64,000 nt of DNA from Onthophagus taurus (Eukaryota > Arthropoda > Insecta > Coleoptera > Scarabaeidae): positions 20,894,001-20,958,000 of the forward strand of contig NC_091968.1 in the NCBI RefSeq assembly GCF_036711975.1. The letters are read 5' to 3'. The notes under the pieces are model-generated. The model ran no database searches, had not been told where the DNA came from, and saw nothing but the letters and a program-made list of their open reading frames with translations. Below are positions 43,861-55,104 of the stretch, piece after piece. How positions within the stretch are numbered: the first letter of the stretch is position 1; every line of letters starts with the position of its first letter. A program made the position numbers and the translations under genes.

Positions 43861-45316
43861 TTATAACATCATACCCGACAACCAATCGTAGCTGTAATAC
43901 TGTTCTATTAGATATTGTGGATGATGTGTTGCGTAGCGTCGACGGGGGTGACATGCATGCGATTGTATTGTTGGATTATTCAAAAGCATTTGATATGATA
44001 AATCACCATCTGTTACTAAGTATTTTACACTACATTGGTCTGAGTCACACAGCAATAGAGTTTTTTAAACATTACCTTTTAAACAGAGAACAACGAACTA
44101 AAATCAAAGATGTCTTCTCACAAAGAGAACTAATCTCTAAAGGAGTTCCTCAGGGAAGTATATGTGGACCTTTGCTGTTCATAATTTATGTGAGTACGTT
44201 TTATAAAAATTTTAAGTTTTGCAAATATCATGTTTATGCTGATAATACTCATTGTCAGTTATCAATTTCATTTCATCACACTGACTCTAACAATGCTGCT
44301 ATCAAAATTAATTCGGATGTACAATCCCTTGTTGACGCTTCTGAGGCACATGGTCTAAAAATTAACCCCACTAAATCCAATGTAATTATTTTTGGGAATA
44401 AAAATCATATCAAATCTGTTAGTGATATTCTTAAAATTAGTGTAGGTTATCAGAAATTACAGCACGTGGATTCCGTTAAAAATTTGGGTCTGTTTATAGA
44501 CAATGATTTAAAATTTAATACACACATAAATAAGCTATTACAAAAATCTTATTGTATTTTGAAATCTCTCTATCCGTATCGACACGTGTTAAATGTAGAT
44601 AGTAAACGATTATTAACTGATGCATTGATTTTATCTCTCTTCAACCACTATGATTCGGTCTATGGTCCCTGCTTAACTAAAGAAAATCAAAGAAGGGTGC
44701 AGTATGTCCAGAATAGCTGCCTCAGGCTGATTTATGGCATACAAAAATATCAGAGAGTTTCACATAAATTGGCGGAGTGTGGTTGGCTGAATATGCATAA
44801 TAGGATGGCTCTACATAGAGGAGTAGTTTATTTCAAAATCTTGAAAGACAAAATTCCTGTTTATTTAAGTAATAAAATAACCTACCGTACTGATGTACAT
44901 AATGTCAATATTCGCAGAAAAGATTCACTTACGGTGCCACGTCACGCGTCGACTGCTTTTCGGAATTCATTTACATACGGCATCACAGTTTTTTGGAACA
45001 CCCTTCCTCGCCCATTAAGTGTTAAACGTGTCAAAGTTTAAAATTAAATACAGACGGTATCTATGTGAGCGACAGACAAGATTGAATTAGTTTTCCTTAT
45101 TATACTCAGTTATATATATATATTTTTTTTGCGCTGTTATGGATTATTTGCTGTTATAGAACATAGGAGGCAGGGGAAGAGCAGGCCTCACTACTAAGGT
45201 GTTGCCTGACCTGGCTACCTAATTAACCTTCTTAATTTTCTTTATTATGTAAAGTGATTTATATGTAAAAGATTTTTGAGGGTTAATAAATTGCATTATT
45301 ATTATTATTATTATTA
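43861..45316 (+). mobile_element. LINE RT half with 3' end (second family)
   Basis: Open frame 43917-45041, continuing upstream to 43870. It starts in the RT palm: NRSCNTVLLDIVDDVL, VLLDYSKAFDMINHHLLLSI, SKGVPQGSICGPLLFIIYVS, then HVYADNTHC where YADD is expected (second catalytic Asp replaced by Asn), VKNLGLFIDNDLKFNTHINK and VFWNTLPRPLSV. There is no RNase H. The 3' region ends in (ATT)n at 45290-45316. The upstream RT and endonuclease are missing at this site; the ORF2 at 19876-22930 stops about 30-40 residues before this fragment would begin. Confidence 0.82.
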
Positions 45317-45690
45317 AACGTCAATGTGACACAAATTCAATGTTACTAACTTGTAACCAACTTCACAACAATTTGTCAAAATTAAATGTCAGTTTTATAA
45401 AACGTCGTTTTCTTTACGAAAATTAATTAATTTATGCTTAAATCATACGAAAAAAGGAATTTGTTTAGGTTCTTTTAATGTCAAACATTTATAAACTTCT
45501 AAAAAATTGAATTAAATTGACGTTTTTTGAACTTTTAACGTTTCAAATAATTATTATTAGTCTGGTCAAGATGGCTACCCGTGAATAATGATTATTATTC
45601 ACCGTTATTATTCACTCCGTGAAAAATGACTACCATTTTGTTTTAGAAAACTCATTCATAAGGTATATATTATAAGGTAGTCGTGGACAA
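45317..45690. other. Intergenic before WSD unit 3
   Basis: AT-rich. Contains a short repeated phrase (GTGAATAATGATTATTATTC, ACCGTTATTATTCACTCCGT) near 45578-45625 but no recognised gene. Confidence 0.4.
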
Positions 45691-45977
45691 AAGTATTAAT
45701 AACATTTATTCGCTATATAATACTCTTTAATTTGATGAATAGCACGACCAGATCGGTCATACCCCTAAAAAAAATCATAGCTACAAAACGTATCCATAGA
45801 AAAAATTTTGAATGTGATTACATAAGAAAAATACAGTGGCGTCAAATGTACATTTCATGAATTTTCTTTTAGACCAGTCATGACTTTCATATTACCTTTA
45901 AAATAAAGTCAAGATCAAAATAATATCAATCACAACAATTCTAGTTTTTTATAATTTTTATTTATTAAAATTATTAA
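45690..45977. repeat. Duplicated 3' flank of WSD copy 3
   Basis: Counterpart of 29990-30300 with the same block order (AAAAGTATTAATAACATTTA, GAATAGCACGACCAGATC, CAGTGGCGTCAAATGTACAT), followed by ATATTACCTTTAAAATAAAG, which is also present near 23050. Confidence 0.8.
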
Positions 45978-47689
45978 TTAATTCAACTCTAAGTCTAATT
46001 CGTGACTTAATTTATCAATATTAGTAAAAATATTATCAAGAACTTCTTGAACCTCTTCCCCACTATGCATAACACCTTCTTTTGTAGCTAAAGTCAAGTG
46101 AAAACGATCATCATACGTAAATATTGTTAATAGAAAACCTAAAAAAAAATATTTATTTCATAAATCCGATTTATTATGCTATAATAAACACCGACTTACG
46201 TGAGGTATAGAACTGTGGAACAAAAGGAATATTTGCTTCCACTTTAAATCCTGCTAGTTTTCCCGCTCTAAAACCTACAACGTTAGTTATTGTCGATGTT
46301 ACATTCATGATAGTTGTAACCAAATACTTTAGTATAAAAGCAGGCATCATATGTACTATGTTGTAAACTGAATAAAACGCCTTAAATTTGGAACATTTTT
46401 GAATTAGAAATGATCAAACCTTTTAACTTACCATTCCGTCAATGGAATATTTAGCTTTATTTATTTCTTCCCTAAGAAATTTAATTCGATCCATCATCGT
46501 TGATTTCTTTTGCATGGTGAGAGGTACGTTTATCGCAATTATCGTTGAATTATTTGCAATATCGTTATAATCGTACGTTCCGTTAATAATACTAACTAAA
46601 TTTTCATCGATTGGCCTAAATACCACAGCCACTGTACCTGTACTGAGTTCCTTGTCTCGTTTATCCAAAACTTTTTCTATGCTAGCTATTAACCCCGCAA
46701 TTAATACTTCAGTAAACCCTAATCCGAGTTTATTTTTAATTTTTTTAATTAACGGGACATACTTGATACAACGTTCTATATAAAACGCCATGTGACGTTC
46801 GTTATTTATTGTTTCAAATTTTTGCCCATCTCTTTCAAATGTTAAAAAGTTTCGGTAAACGTAGGCGTCATCAAGTGTAAATATAGGTTTCGTTGTATAT
46901 TTTGGATCGAGTTTTGTAGGTTTTGGTTGTACGTCGGGAGTTGCGAATTTTTTGGCTATACCTAATAGGGATGGACCATCACCTAAACAATGCCTAAATA
47001 CTATTATTATCACTTTTTGTTGTTCTTTTTCATTCCATAAAACGCGTTGTGTAAATATTTCCCCATACCACAATCTTTTCCCATTACACATATTACGTAA
47101 AGACTTCTTTTTGATATGTTCTAATATTTCGTCACGAGTCAAACATTCTTTATCGTTAATTTTAGTAAAAACGCAACAATCATCAGAATTAACTTGGTTC
47201 TTTACGTAATAACTATACCCCAAACAACTTTCGACGACGTAAGATAATTTCTTGGATGAGTTGTGTATATTTTTGAATAATTCTTGAATCCGTTTATTGA
47301 AATCTTCATCATCTTCCTTCTGGTTCAAAATTACAAGGGTTGCAATGGATATTTTTTCTTCTGTACTTTCAAACACAGCGTCTTGTCCTGGTAATCTACC
47401 ACCGTAATTATTGCCTAGTTTCAATATTAACCATAAATCGAGTCCGAATAAAAATATTTGAATTAATAAAAATGCAAAAGACAAACACAGCATGATTATA
47501 ATTGATGCAATAACGAGACATGCTTGTATTAGTAAATATAGAGGATATGGGAGTTTTTTCTTTAATCCTGTTGGTATCCCTAACAAGTACTAAAATTTAA
47601 ATATAAAAAAATAATAAGATCGAGAAAAATTTAAGATTTACCTTAATCGCGCAATAAATAGTTACGAAGTGATATAATAACAGTTTCAT
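45978..47689 (-). CDS. WSD-type O-acyltransferase, copy 3
   Basis: Minus-strand exons 47689-47642, 47589-46432, 46380-46200 and 46138-45978; predicted 515 residues, uninterrupted. As in copy 2, exon 2 lacks an internal ATG at the LLGIP position, so the 48-nt exon 1 supplies the start. Membrane segment at about residues 31-70, PGQDAVFES, RHCLGDGPSLLG (Arg for the first His of HHxxxDG), FTEVLIAGLIASIEKVLDKR, VVFRPIDENL, then a C-terminal WSD block in exons 3-4. Differences from copy 2 are few (for example KVIIIVF for KAILIVL before the active site), indicating a recent duplication. Role as for copy 2. Confidence 0.88.
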
Positions 47690-48011
47690 GATGTTATTTT
47701 ATTTGACTAAACTGAAAATGAAATGTACATCGTTTTATATGTCGTTTTGAACGTATTTAATCATTATGTGCTATTTTTGTAAAGTTTTTTAAAACTGCAA
47801 TTTTAACGCAATTATTTCACAATTAGATATATGTAATTATTTAATTACAGTCATATTAAAACAGATTAACTATTTTTAAAACAATAACAATTAAAATTGT
47901 GCGTTAATAATCTCACATGTACGATTAACCGGGGAAATTTAATTGTAATTGAAGTAACCCCACAATTTCAGAATGAGTTATTTTTGTTACAAGAAATAAT
48001 GGTATGCATCC

Positions 48012-48105
48012 GGATTTTGCCTGGGTATCTGTTGTAGGAAGGTGGTGAAGTAAAAACGAGTAGATAATTAATTCATACTAAATTTTATTATAAACATTTT
48101 CGGTA
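48012..48105. repeat. Duplicated spacer between WSD copy 3 and SatB array 3
   Basis: Counterpart of 32366-32457: TTTGCCTGGGTATCTGTTGT through TAAACATTTTCGGTATTAG, then the SatB edge monomer. Confidence 0.8.
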
Positions 48106-49140
48106 TTAGTTTATTGAAATTAAGAAATGAAAGTTATTTTAAATTGAAGCTTAAAGCTTTCTGTTTAAATTGATATATAATAATCGTTGGGTTGGATTGC
48201 AAAAATATTGAAAAAAACGATGTTGAAACAAAACTTACACTTTCGTATAACTTAAAAATGTCAAAAAAGATGCTAATTTAAAAATTCCTGGAAGCCGTAT
48301 TTATTGAAATTAAGGAATGAGACTTATTCTAAATTAAAGCTTAAAGCTTTCTCTTTAAAACGGTGTATAATAATTGTTGGGTTGGATTGGAAAAATATTG
48401 AGAAAAAAAATGTTGAAATAAAACTTACATTTTCGTATAACCTAAACGTGTCAAAAAGAGATGCTAATTTAAAAATTCCTAGAAGCCGTATTTATTGAAA
48501 TTAAGGAATGAGACTTGTTCTAAATTAAAGCTCAAAGCATTCTCTTTAAAATGGTGTATAATAATTGTTGGGTTGGATTAAAAAAATATTAAGAAAAAAA
48601 ATGTTGAAACAAAACTTACATTTTTGTATAACCTAAAAATGTCAAAAAAGATGCTAATTTAAAAATTCCTGGAAGCCGTATTTATTGAAATTAAGGAATG
48701 AGACTTATTCTAAATTAAAGCTCAAAGCTTTCTCTTTAAAATGATGTATAATAATTGTTGAGTTGGATTAGAAAAATATTAAGAAAAAAAATGTTGAAAC
48801 AAAACTTACGTTTTCGTATAACCTAAACGTGTTAAAAAAAGATGCTAATTTAAAAATTCCTGGAAGCCGTATTTATTGAAATTAAGGAATGAGACTTATT
48901 CTAAATTAAAGCTCAAAGCTTTCTCTTTAAAATGATGTATAATAATTGTTGAGTTGGATTAGAAAAATATTAAGAAAAAAAATGTTGAAACAAAACTTAC
49001 GTTTTCGTATAACCTAAACGTGTTAAAAAAAGATGCTAATTTAAAAATTCCTGGAAGCCGTATTTATTGAAATTAAGGAATGAGACTTGTTCTAAATTAA
49101 AGCTCAAAGCTTTCTCTTTAAAATGATGTATAATAATTGT
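48105..49140. repeat. SatB array 3 (about 5.5 monomers)
   Basis: 190-bp monomers with the same landmarks as arrays 1 and 2. It begins with the divergent edge monomer (GATTGCAAAAATATTG) and ends abruptly at GTATAATAATTGTT near 49140. Two successive monomers (about 48720-49100) are almost identical. Confidence 0.95.
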
Positions 49141-49412
49141 TTGCATGTTTAGGTTGGATTTGGTATTGTTGTGGATGGATTACGTTAGGATTGCGTAATT
49201 TGGGTGGGACATGGCACACAATCTTTAAATGCGCTCGTTTCTATGACGAAAGAAAACAGATAGAAATAAAAATAGGAAATAAGTTTGCAGAAAGCAACGT
49301 GGCAGAACGCATACTCAAAACAGGGACCACAGAAATCGTGATGGACTTCCTCAGAAGAGATGATGAAGGAGGAAGTTTCAAAAAACAAAAAATTATTACG
49401 CGAATTAAGTGA
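49137..49412 (+). other. Unrecognised open frame after SatB array 3
   Basis: 91 codons: a hydrophobic start (MFACLGWIWYCCGWITLGLR) and a charged remainder (ERKQIEIKIGNKFAESNVAE, GTTEIVMDFLRRDDEGG). GC content is above that of the flanking satellite. In another frame the end reads MMKEEVSKNKKLLRELSDKY, a coiled-coil-like stretch. I do not recognise a family. It lies between SatB and the deleted piggyBac copy, and could be part of an unclassified element or a captured host exon. Confidence 0.35.
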
Positions 49413-49819
49413 TAAATACGTATTATATTTGTTGTAGCTGTTAGGTGATTTTAGTGATGTTAGTGACATTAGTGCTGTTGAAATCATCGGATTGCTATTT
49501 TATGGATGTTAAAAGGTATTGTATTTTATTCATTTTTTTGTCAGAATAAATTAATTCATCTTTCTCTTTCCAGTTGAGCTTCGAAGTAAAATCCAAGGAA
49601 AACAAACATCCATTTGGTGAGTCGTTTCCAAATTTATTAATTTTTACCAAAACAAGTCGGGTGCTAATTCGCGATTTGAGCAGTGTTACATTTCGGGAAA
49701 AAATCATTTTAGACAAACGCTACGATTCAATAAATTTTTGCATTTTGTGGTTGAAAAATCATAAAACTTTAATTATTAATATTGTATTATGTATGAACAT
49801 TTTCAAAACACTGTTTTTC

Positions 49820-49891
<72 letters not shown>

Positions 49892-50440
49892 ATTTTGAAA
49901 TCCACCAAGAGATTATCATTTGTAACGAAGTTGTCAAGAAATACTTGTGGACTCGTTGGATCAGTCCCCTGTTTTTGGAGTAATATTTTGACTACTTTTT
50001 TGTAATTTTGGCCAATGGTTTATCATCGCTGCTAACGTCGTCGGAACTTGGATTACTGTTATCCTCCTCACACATAAATACCTCTATTTGACCAAATACA
50101 TCATGCAGCAATGTGGCAGTAACCTGTCCTCGTCGGCATCTTCTTCATCCGTCACAACACTAGGTTTTGGCAGTATGACCGCTAATTCGTAGTCACTTTC
50201 TTTTAAAATAGCAATAACTACTTCCTCCAAGCCATTATAACGATTAGAAACGTCAAAACGTGCCGAACTCATCGTAGCAGAGATCTGGATAAAGGTGTAA
50301 ATGTTATATGGATTCGACCACTGTACCCAAATAGGTACAACATTGCTTTAAGCATGATATTTTGTTATTATACATCTTTTTTTCCTTTTGTGCTTGAAAA
50401 ATCATAAAACTTTAATTATTAACAAGATAACTAAGATACA
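49395..50440 (-). mobile_element. piggyBac-like element, internally deleted copy
   Basis: Second copy of the element at 35188-37095, lacking most of the transposase and the MITE. Minus-strand remains: 50272-50084 SSARFDVSNRYNGLEEVVIA and LPKPSVVTDEEDADEDR (N-terminus), 50080-49990 with EEDNSNPSSDDVSSDD, and 49980-49900 with a trace of the VHKYFLTTS region. Both ends match the first copy. A (TA)n tract sits at 49823-49888. The element separates SatB array 3 from the segment downstream of WSD copy 4. Confidence 0.7.
49823..49888. repeat. (TA)n microsatellite
   Basis: About 66 bases of TA repeats inside the piggyBac relic. Long open frames here encode only alternating Ile-Tyr and are artefacts. 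Confidence 0.95.
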
Positions 50441-50449
50441 GCAATAAAA

Positions 50450-50700
50450 AGAGTAAGCTAAAAGGAGAAGCAACCGAAGATATTGTAATATTTGTAACGA
50501 TAACGTTGCCAGAAATGGGATTGATGCTGACATGGTGTTATTATGGTGGGAGGTGCTTTCCAAGAGTGTTCCAAATCCACCTATAGCCTGCCATATTTTC
50601 TGGATTATTTGCAAAAGCTTTGACATAAAGAATGTTTTAATGTCAGAAAATGGGCAAAAAAGCAGCAGCTGTTCAGAAGCCCTTCCAATAACAAAGGTAT
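50450..50700 (+). repeat. Duplicated coding-like segment, copy B
   Basis: Counterpart of 17790-18080. One frame reads CNICNDNVARNGIDADMVLL, WWEVLSKSVPNPPI and SENGQKSSSCSEALPITK. The similarity to copy A ends at AACAAAG near 50695, exactly where WSD copy 4 sequence begins to look like its siblings. The insertion or rearrangement that brought this segment probably removed the last exon of copy 4. The product is unknown. Confidence 0.55.
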
Positions 50701-50752
50701 TTATTTTGATAGATATTGATAGTTTGAGTTGCTACAATAAACATCGACTCAC

Positions 50753-52241
50753 ATGCGTTATGGAACTGTGGCAGAAATGGAATTGTTGATTCCACTTTAC
50801 ATCCTGCTAGTTGAACCGCTTTTAATCCTCCAACGTTAGTTACTCCCGCTGTTACATCAGTAAAAATTTTCTGGCAATATCTTTGTATAGAAGCAGGGAA
50901 TATATTTGCTATATTGTAAACTGCATAAAACGCCTTAAATTTGAGAGATTTTGAATTAAAAATTGTCAAATCTTTCAACTTACCATTCCATCAACGGAAT
51001 ATTTAGCTTTAGAGATTTCTTCGCCAACAGATTTAAGTCGATCCATCATCGTTGAGTTTTTCTGCATGGTGAGAGGGGTGTTTATTGGAATTACCGATAA
51101 ATTATTTGTAAGATCATTATAATCGTATGTCCCATTAATGATACTAACTAAATTTTCATCGATTGGCCTAAACACCACACGCACTGTACAGAAATTAATT
51201 TTGTTGCCTCTTTTATCCAAAACCTTTTCTAAACTAGCTGTTAACCCTGCAATTAAGATTTCAGTAAATCCCACTCCGATTTTATTTTTAATTTTTTTAG
51301 TTAACGGAACATATTTGATGCTACGTTCTATATAAAACGCAATGAGACGTTCGCTATTTATTATTTCAAATTCTTCCCCATTTTTTTCAAGTTTAAAAAA
51401 GTTTCTGTAAATGTAAGCGTCATCTAGTGTAAATATAGGTTTTGTTGTATATTTTGGATCGAGTTTTGTAGGTTTTGGTTGTTCTTCGGGAGTTGCAAAT
51501 TTGTTGGCTAAACCTATTAGGGATGGACCATCACCTAAACAATGCCTAAATACAGTCAGTATCGCTTTTTGTTGGTCTTTTTCATTCCATAAAACGCGTT
51601 GTGTAAATATTTCCCCATACCACAACCTTTTCCCATTACACATATTCCTTAAACAATTCTTTTTGATATGTTCAAATATTTCGTCACGAGTCAAACATTC
51701 TTTATCGTTAATTTTAGTAAAAACGCAACAATCATCAGAATTAACTTGGTTTTTTATGTAATAACTATACCCCAAACAAGTTTCGACGCCATAAGATAAC
51801 TTCTTGGATGAGTTGTGTATATTTTTGAATAATTCTTGAATCAGTTTATTGACATCTTCATCATTTTCCTTGTGGTTCAAAATTACAAGGGTCGCAATGG
51901 ATGTTTTTTCTTCTGCACTTTCAAATACAGCGTCTCTTCCTGGTAATCTACCACCGTAATTACTGCCTAGTTTCAATATTAACCATAAATCGATTCCGAA
52001 TAAAAATATTTGTGTTATTAAATATACAAAAGAAAAACACAACATGATTATAATTGATACAAGAATGAGACATGCTTGTGTTAGTAAATACAGAGGATAT
52101 GGAACTTTTTTAAATAATCCTGATGGTATCCCAAAGAAGTACTAAAATTTAAATAATAAAAAATAATAAGATCTAGTAAAATTTAAGATTTACCTTAATC
52201 AGGCAATAAATAGTTATGAAATGATAGAATAACAGTTTCAT
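50753..52241 (-). pseudogene. WSD-type O-acyltransferase, copy 4 (last exon missing)
   Basis: Minus-strand exons 52241-52194, 52141-50984 and 50933-50753, then a GTGAGT donor but no matching fourth exon. About 55 bp into the intron, sequence changes to the unrelated segment at 50450-50700. Reading through would add about 26 unrelated residues and stop at 50673. Copy 4 is the most divergent paralog (YFFGIPSGLFKKVPYPLYLL at the start of exon 2, QRYCQKIFTDVTAGVTNVGG in exon 3) but keeps RHCLGDG and the membrane segment. It lacks the final ~53 residues (ILLTIFTYDDRF block). It is either a pseudogene or a gene with a truncated C-terminus. Confidence 0.8.
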
Positions 52242-52459
52242 GATATTCTTTATTTGACTAAACTGAAAATGAAATGTACATCGTGTTATATGTCGTTTTA
52301 AATACATAAATCAAGTGTTATTTGTTTATGTGCTATTTTCGTGAAGTGTAATTTTTAAATTTGCAATTTTTCGGAGTGATTTGAACGATTTCGCAATTAT
52401 TTCTCAATTAGATAGAGTAACAAACAATTTTTTAAACAACAACGATTAAAGTTGTGCGT

Positions 52460-52840
52460 TAATAACTTAAAAAACATTATTGCTCTCGTGTAGTTCTGCT
52501 CTCAGATGCGTAAATATCGAGAAAATTACGATGAATATTGTTGATTTAGTAGTTGTTAAAGGGTTAAGAAAATATGAAAATTGGATGAATATGTTGCTTT
52601 TTCAAGTTGTTAATGGTAACACTCTGGAAATGGAGCATGTCACAAAAAAACTCTTACAATTAGAACGAAAGTTGTAGCTGATTTTAATTTTAGTAATATA
52701 TTACAATTTTGCTGTCAGATGCGTGAATATCGCGTCAAAACTAGAACTAACAGTAGCACTATCACTAGAACTAACACTAGACCTAGAACTAGACACTTTC
52801 GGGTTAAGCCGCGCCTCTATTGAAAAAAATATATTTGCTA
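52460..52840. repeat. Intergenic with short ACTAGA-type tandem repeat
   Basis: CTGCTCTCAGATGCGTAAAT and CTGTCAGATGCGTGAATATC are related phrases near 52496 and 52712. At 52738-52795 the sequence is a run of ACTAGA/ACTAAC/CCTAGA-like 6-mers, followed by TTCGGGTTAAGCCGCG. No gene was recognised. Confidence 0.55.
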
Positions 52841-55090
52841 TTTTAGCAAAAATAAAAGCTGCCAGAAAAATAAATCTGTGGATTAAAAATTCGTATAAAA
52901 TCCAATTCTTGGAATATGAGTATCAAAATTTCCCAAAGTGTCTTCTTTCCAATGAACCAACCCGTTTTGGAAAATAACTTTTAGTTTTTACAAAAATAAT
53001 ATTTGAAGTTTTGATCAAACTTTTCGATGTTGCAATTTTCATCGATAACTTTCAAAATTCGCTATAAAATTAATTTCTTGAAGGATCCATGTGGAAATAT
53101 CACCAATTATTAATTGAAATATCTTCCTTTTAATGCAACATGCCGTTTTAAAAAATCGCTTTTAGTTTTTCAGAAATAAATTTTTGAAATGATCCACAAT
53201 TTTTTCGAATTTTGCAATTTTCGCCAATTAAGTTTTAACAATTCGCTATAAAATTCATTTCTTGAAAGATCCTTGTGATAATATCACCAATTATTAATTA
53301 CAGTGTCCTCTTTTTAATGCAACAAGCAGTTTTGAAAAATCGCATTTAGTTTTTGAGAATTAAATTTTTGAAATTATCAACAATTTTTCAAATTTTGCAA
53401 TTTTCGACGATTAAGTTTTAAAAATTCGTATAAAATCCAATTCTTGGAATATCAGTATAAAAATCTCCCAAAGTGTTAACAAAAGTGTCTTCTTTCCAAT
53501 GAACCAACCTGTTTTGAAAAATAGCTTTTAGTTTTTGAGCAAACAATATTTGAAGTTTTGATAAAATTTTCGATGTTACAATTTTCATCGATAACTTGCA
53601 AAATTCGCTATAAAATTAATTTCTTGTAGAATCCTTGTTGAAGTATCAACAGTTATTAGTTAAAGCATCCTCTTTTTAACGCAACAAGCCGTGTTGAAAA
53701 ATCGCTTTTAGTTTTTGAGAAATAATTTTTTGAAATTATCGACAATTTTTTCGGATTTTGCAATTTTCGCTGATTAAGTCTTAAAAGTTCGTATAAAATC
53801 AAGTTCTTGCAATATGAGTATGAAAATATCCCAAAGTGTTAATAAAAGTGTGTTCTTTCCAATGAACCAACCCGATTTGAAAAATAGCTTATAGTTTTTG
53901 AGAAAACAATATTTGAAGTTTTGTTAAAATTTTCGTTGTTGCAATTTTCATCGATAACTTGCAAAATTCGCTTTAAAATTCATTTCTTGAAGGATCCCTG
54001 TGGAAATATCACCAATTATTAATTAAAGTACCTATCCTCTTTTTAATGCAACAAGCTGTTTTGAAAAATCGCTTTTAATTCTTGAGAAATAATGTTTTGA
54101 AATTATCAACAATTTTTTCTAATTTTGCAATTTTCTCCGATTAAGTTTTAAAAATTCGTATAAAATCCATTTCTTGGTATATGAATTTGTAAACTTTCCA
54201 ACGTGTCAATAAAAGTGTCCTTTTTCCAATGAACAAACCTGTTTTGAAAAATAGCATTTAGTTTTTGAGAAAACAATATTTGAAGTTTTGATAAAATTCT
54301 CGATATTGCAATTTTCATCGATAACTTTCAAAATTCGCTATACAATTCATTTCTTGAAGGATCCTTGTGGAAATATCACCAATTATTAATTAAAATACCA
54401 TCCTTTTAATGCAACAAGCCGTTTTGAAAAATCGCTTTTAATTCTTGAGAAATAATGTTTTGAAATTAACAACAATTTTTTCGAATTTTGCAATTTATTC
54501 CGATTAAATTTTAAAAATTCGTATAAAATCTATTTCTTAGAATATGAGTTTGAAAATTTTCCAAAGTGTTAATAAGAGTGTCCTCTCTCCAATGAACCAA
54601 CACGATTTGTAAAATAACTTTTAGTTTTTGAGAAAACAATATTTGAGTTTTGATAAAAATTTCGATGTTGCAATTTTCGTCGATAACTTTCAAAATTCGC
54701 TATAAAATTTATTTTTTGAAGGATCCATGTGGAAATATCACCAATTATTAATTAAAATATCCTCTTTTTTAATGCAACAAGCCGTTTTGAAAAATCACTT
54801 TTAGTTTTTAAGAAATACATTTTTGAAATAATCGACAATTTTTTCGAATTTTCCAATTTTCGCCAATTCGATTTTAAAAATTCGTATAAAATCCATTTCT
54901 TGGAATATGAGTTTAGAAATTTCCCAAAATGTTAATAAGAGTGTCCTCTTTCAAATGAACCAACCCGTTTTGAAAAATAGCTTTTAGTTTTTGAGAAAAC
55001 AATATTTGAAGTTTTGGAAAAATTTTCGATGTTGCAATTATCATCGATAACCTTCAAAATTCGCTATAAAATTCATTTCTTGAAGGATCC
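52840..55090. repeat. SatC: ~362-bp dimeric satellite array
   Basis: Two related ~182-bp half-units alternate: one with AACAAGCCGTTTTGAAAAAT then CGCTTTTAGTTTTTGAGAAA, the other with GAACCAACCCGTTTTGAAAA then ATAGCTTTTAGTTTTTGAG. The second landmark starts at about 52953, 53501, 53862, 54229, 54591 and 54955, giving ~362-bp spacing except for a first interval of 548, which holds one extra half-unit (53138 and 53322 are consecutive first-type halves). Monomers are well diverged. No coding content. Confidence 0.93.
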
Positions 55091-55104
55091 TCTTTTTCCA
55101 GTTG

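Noticed and set aside
49574-50005. Plus-strand frames with long Ile-Tyr runs
   Set aside because: Produced by the (TA)n tract inside a piggyBac relic.
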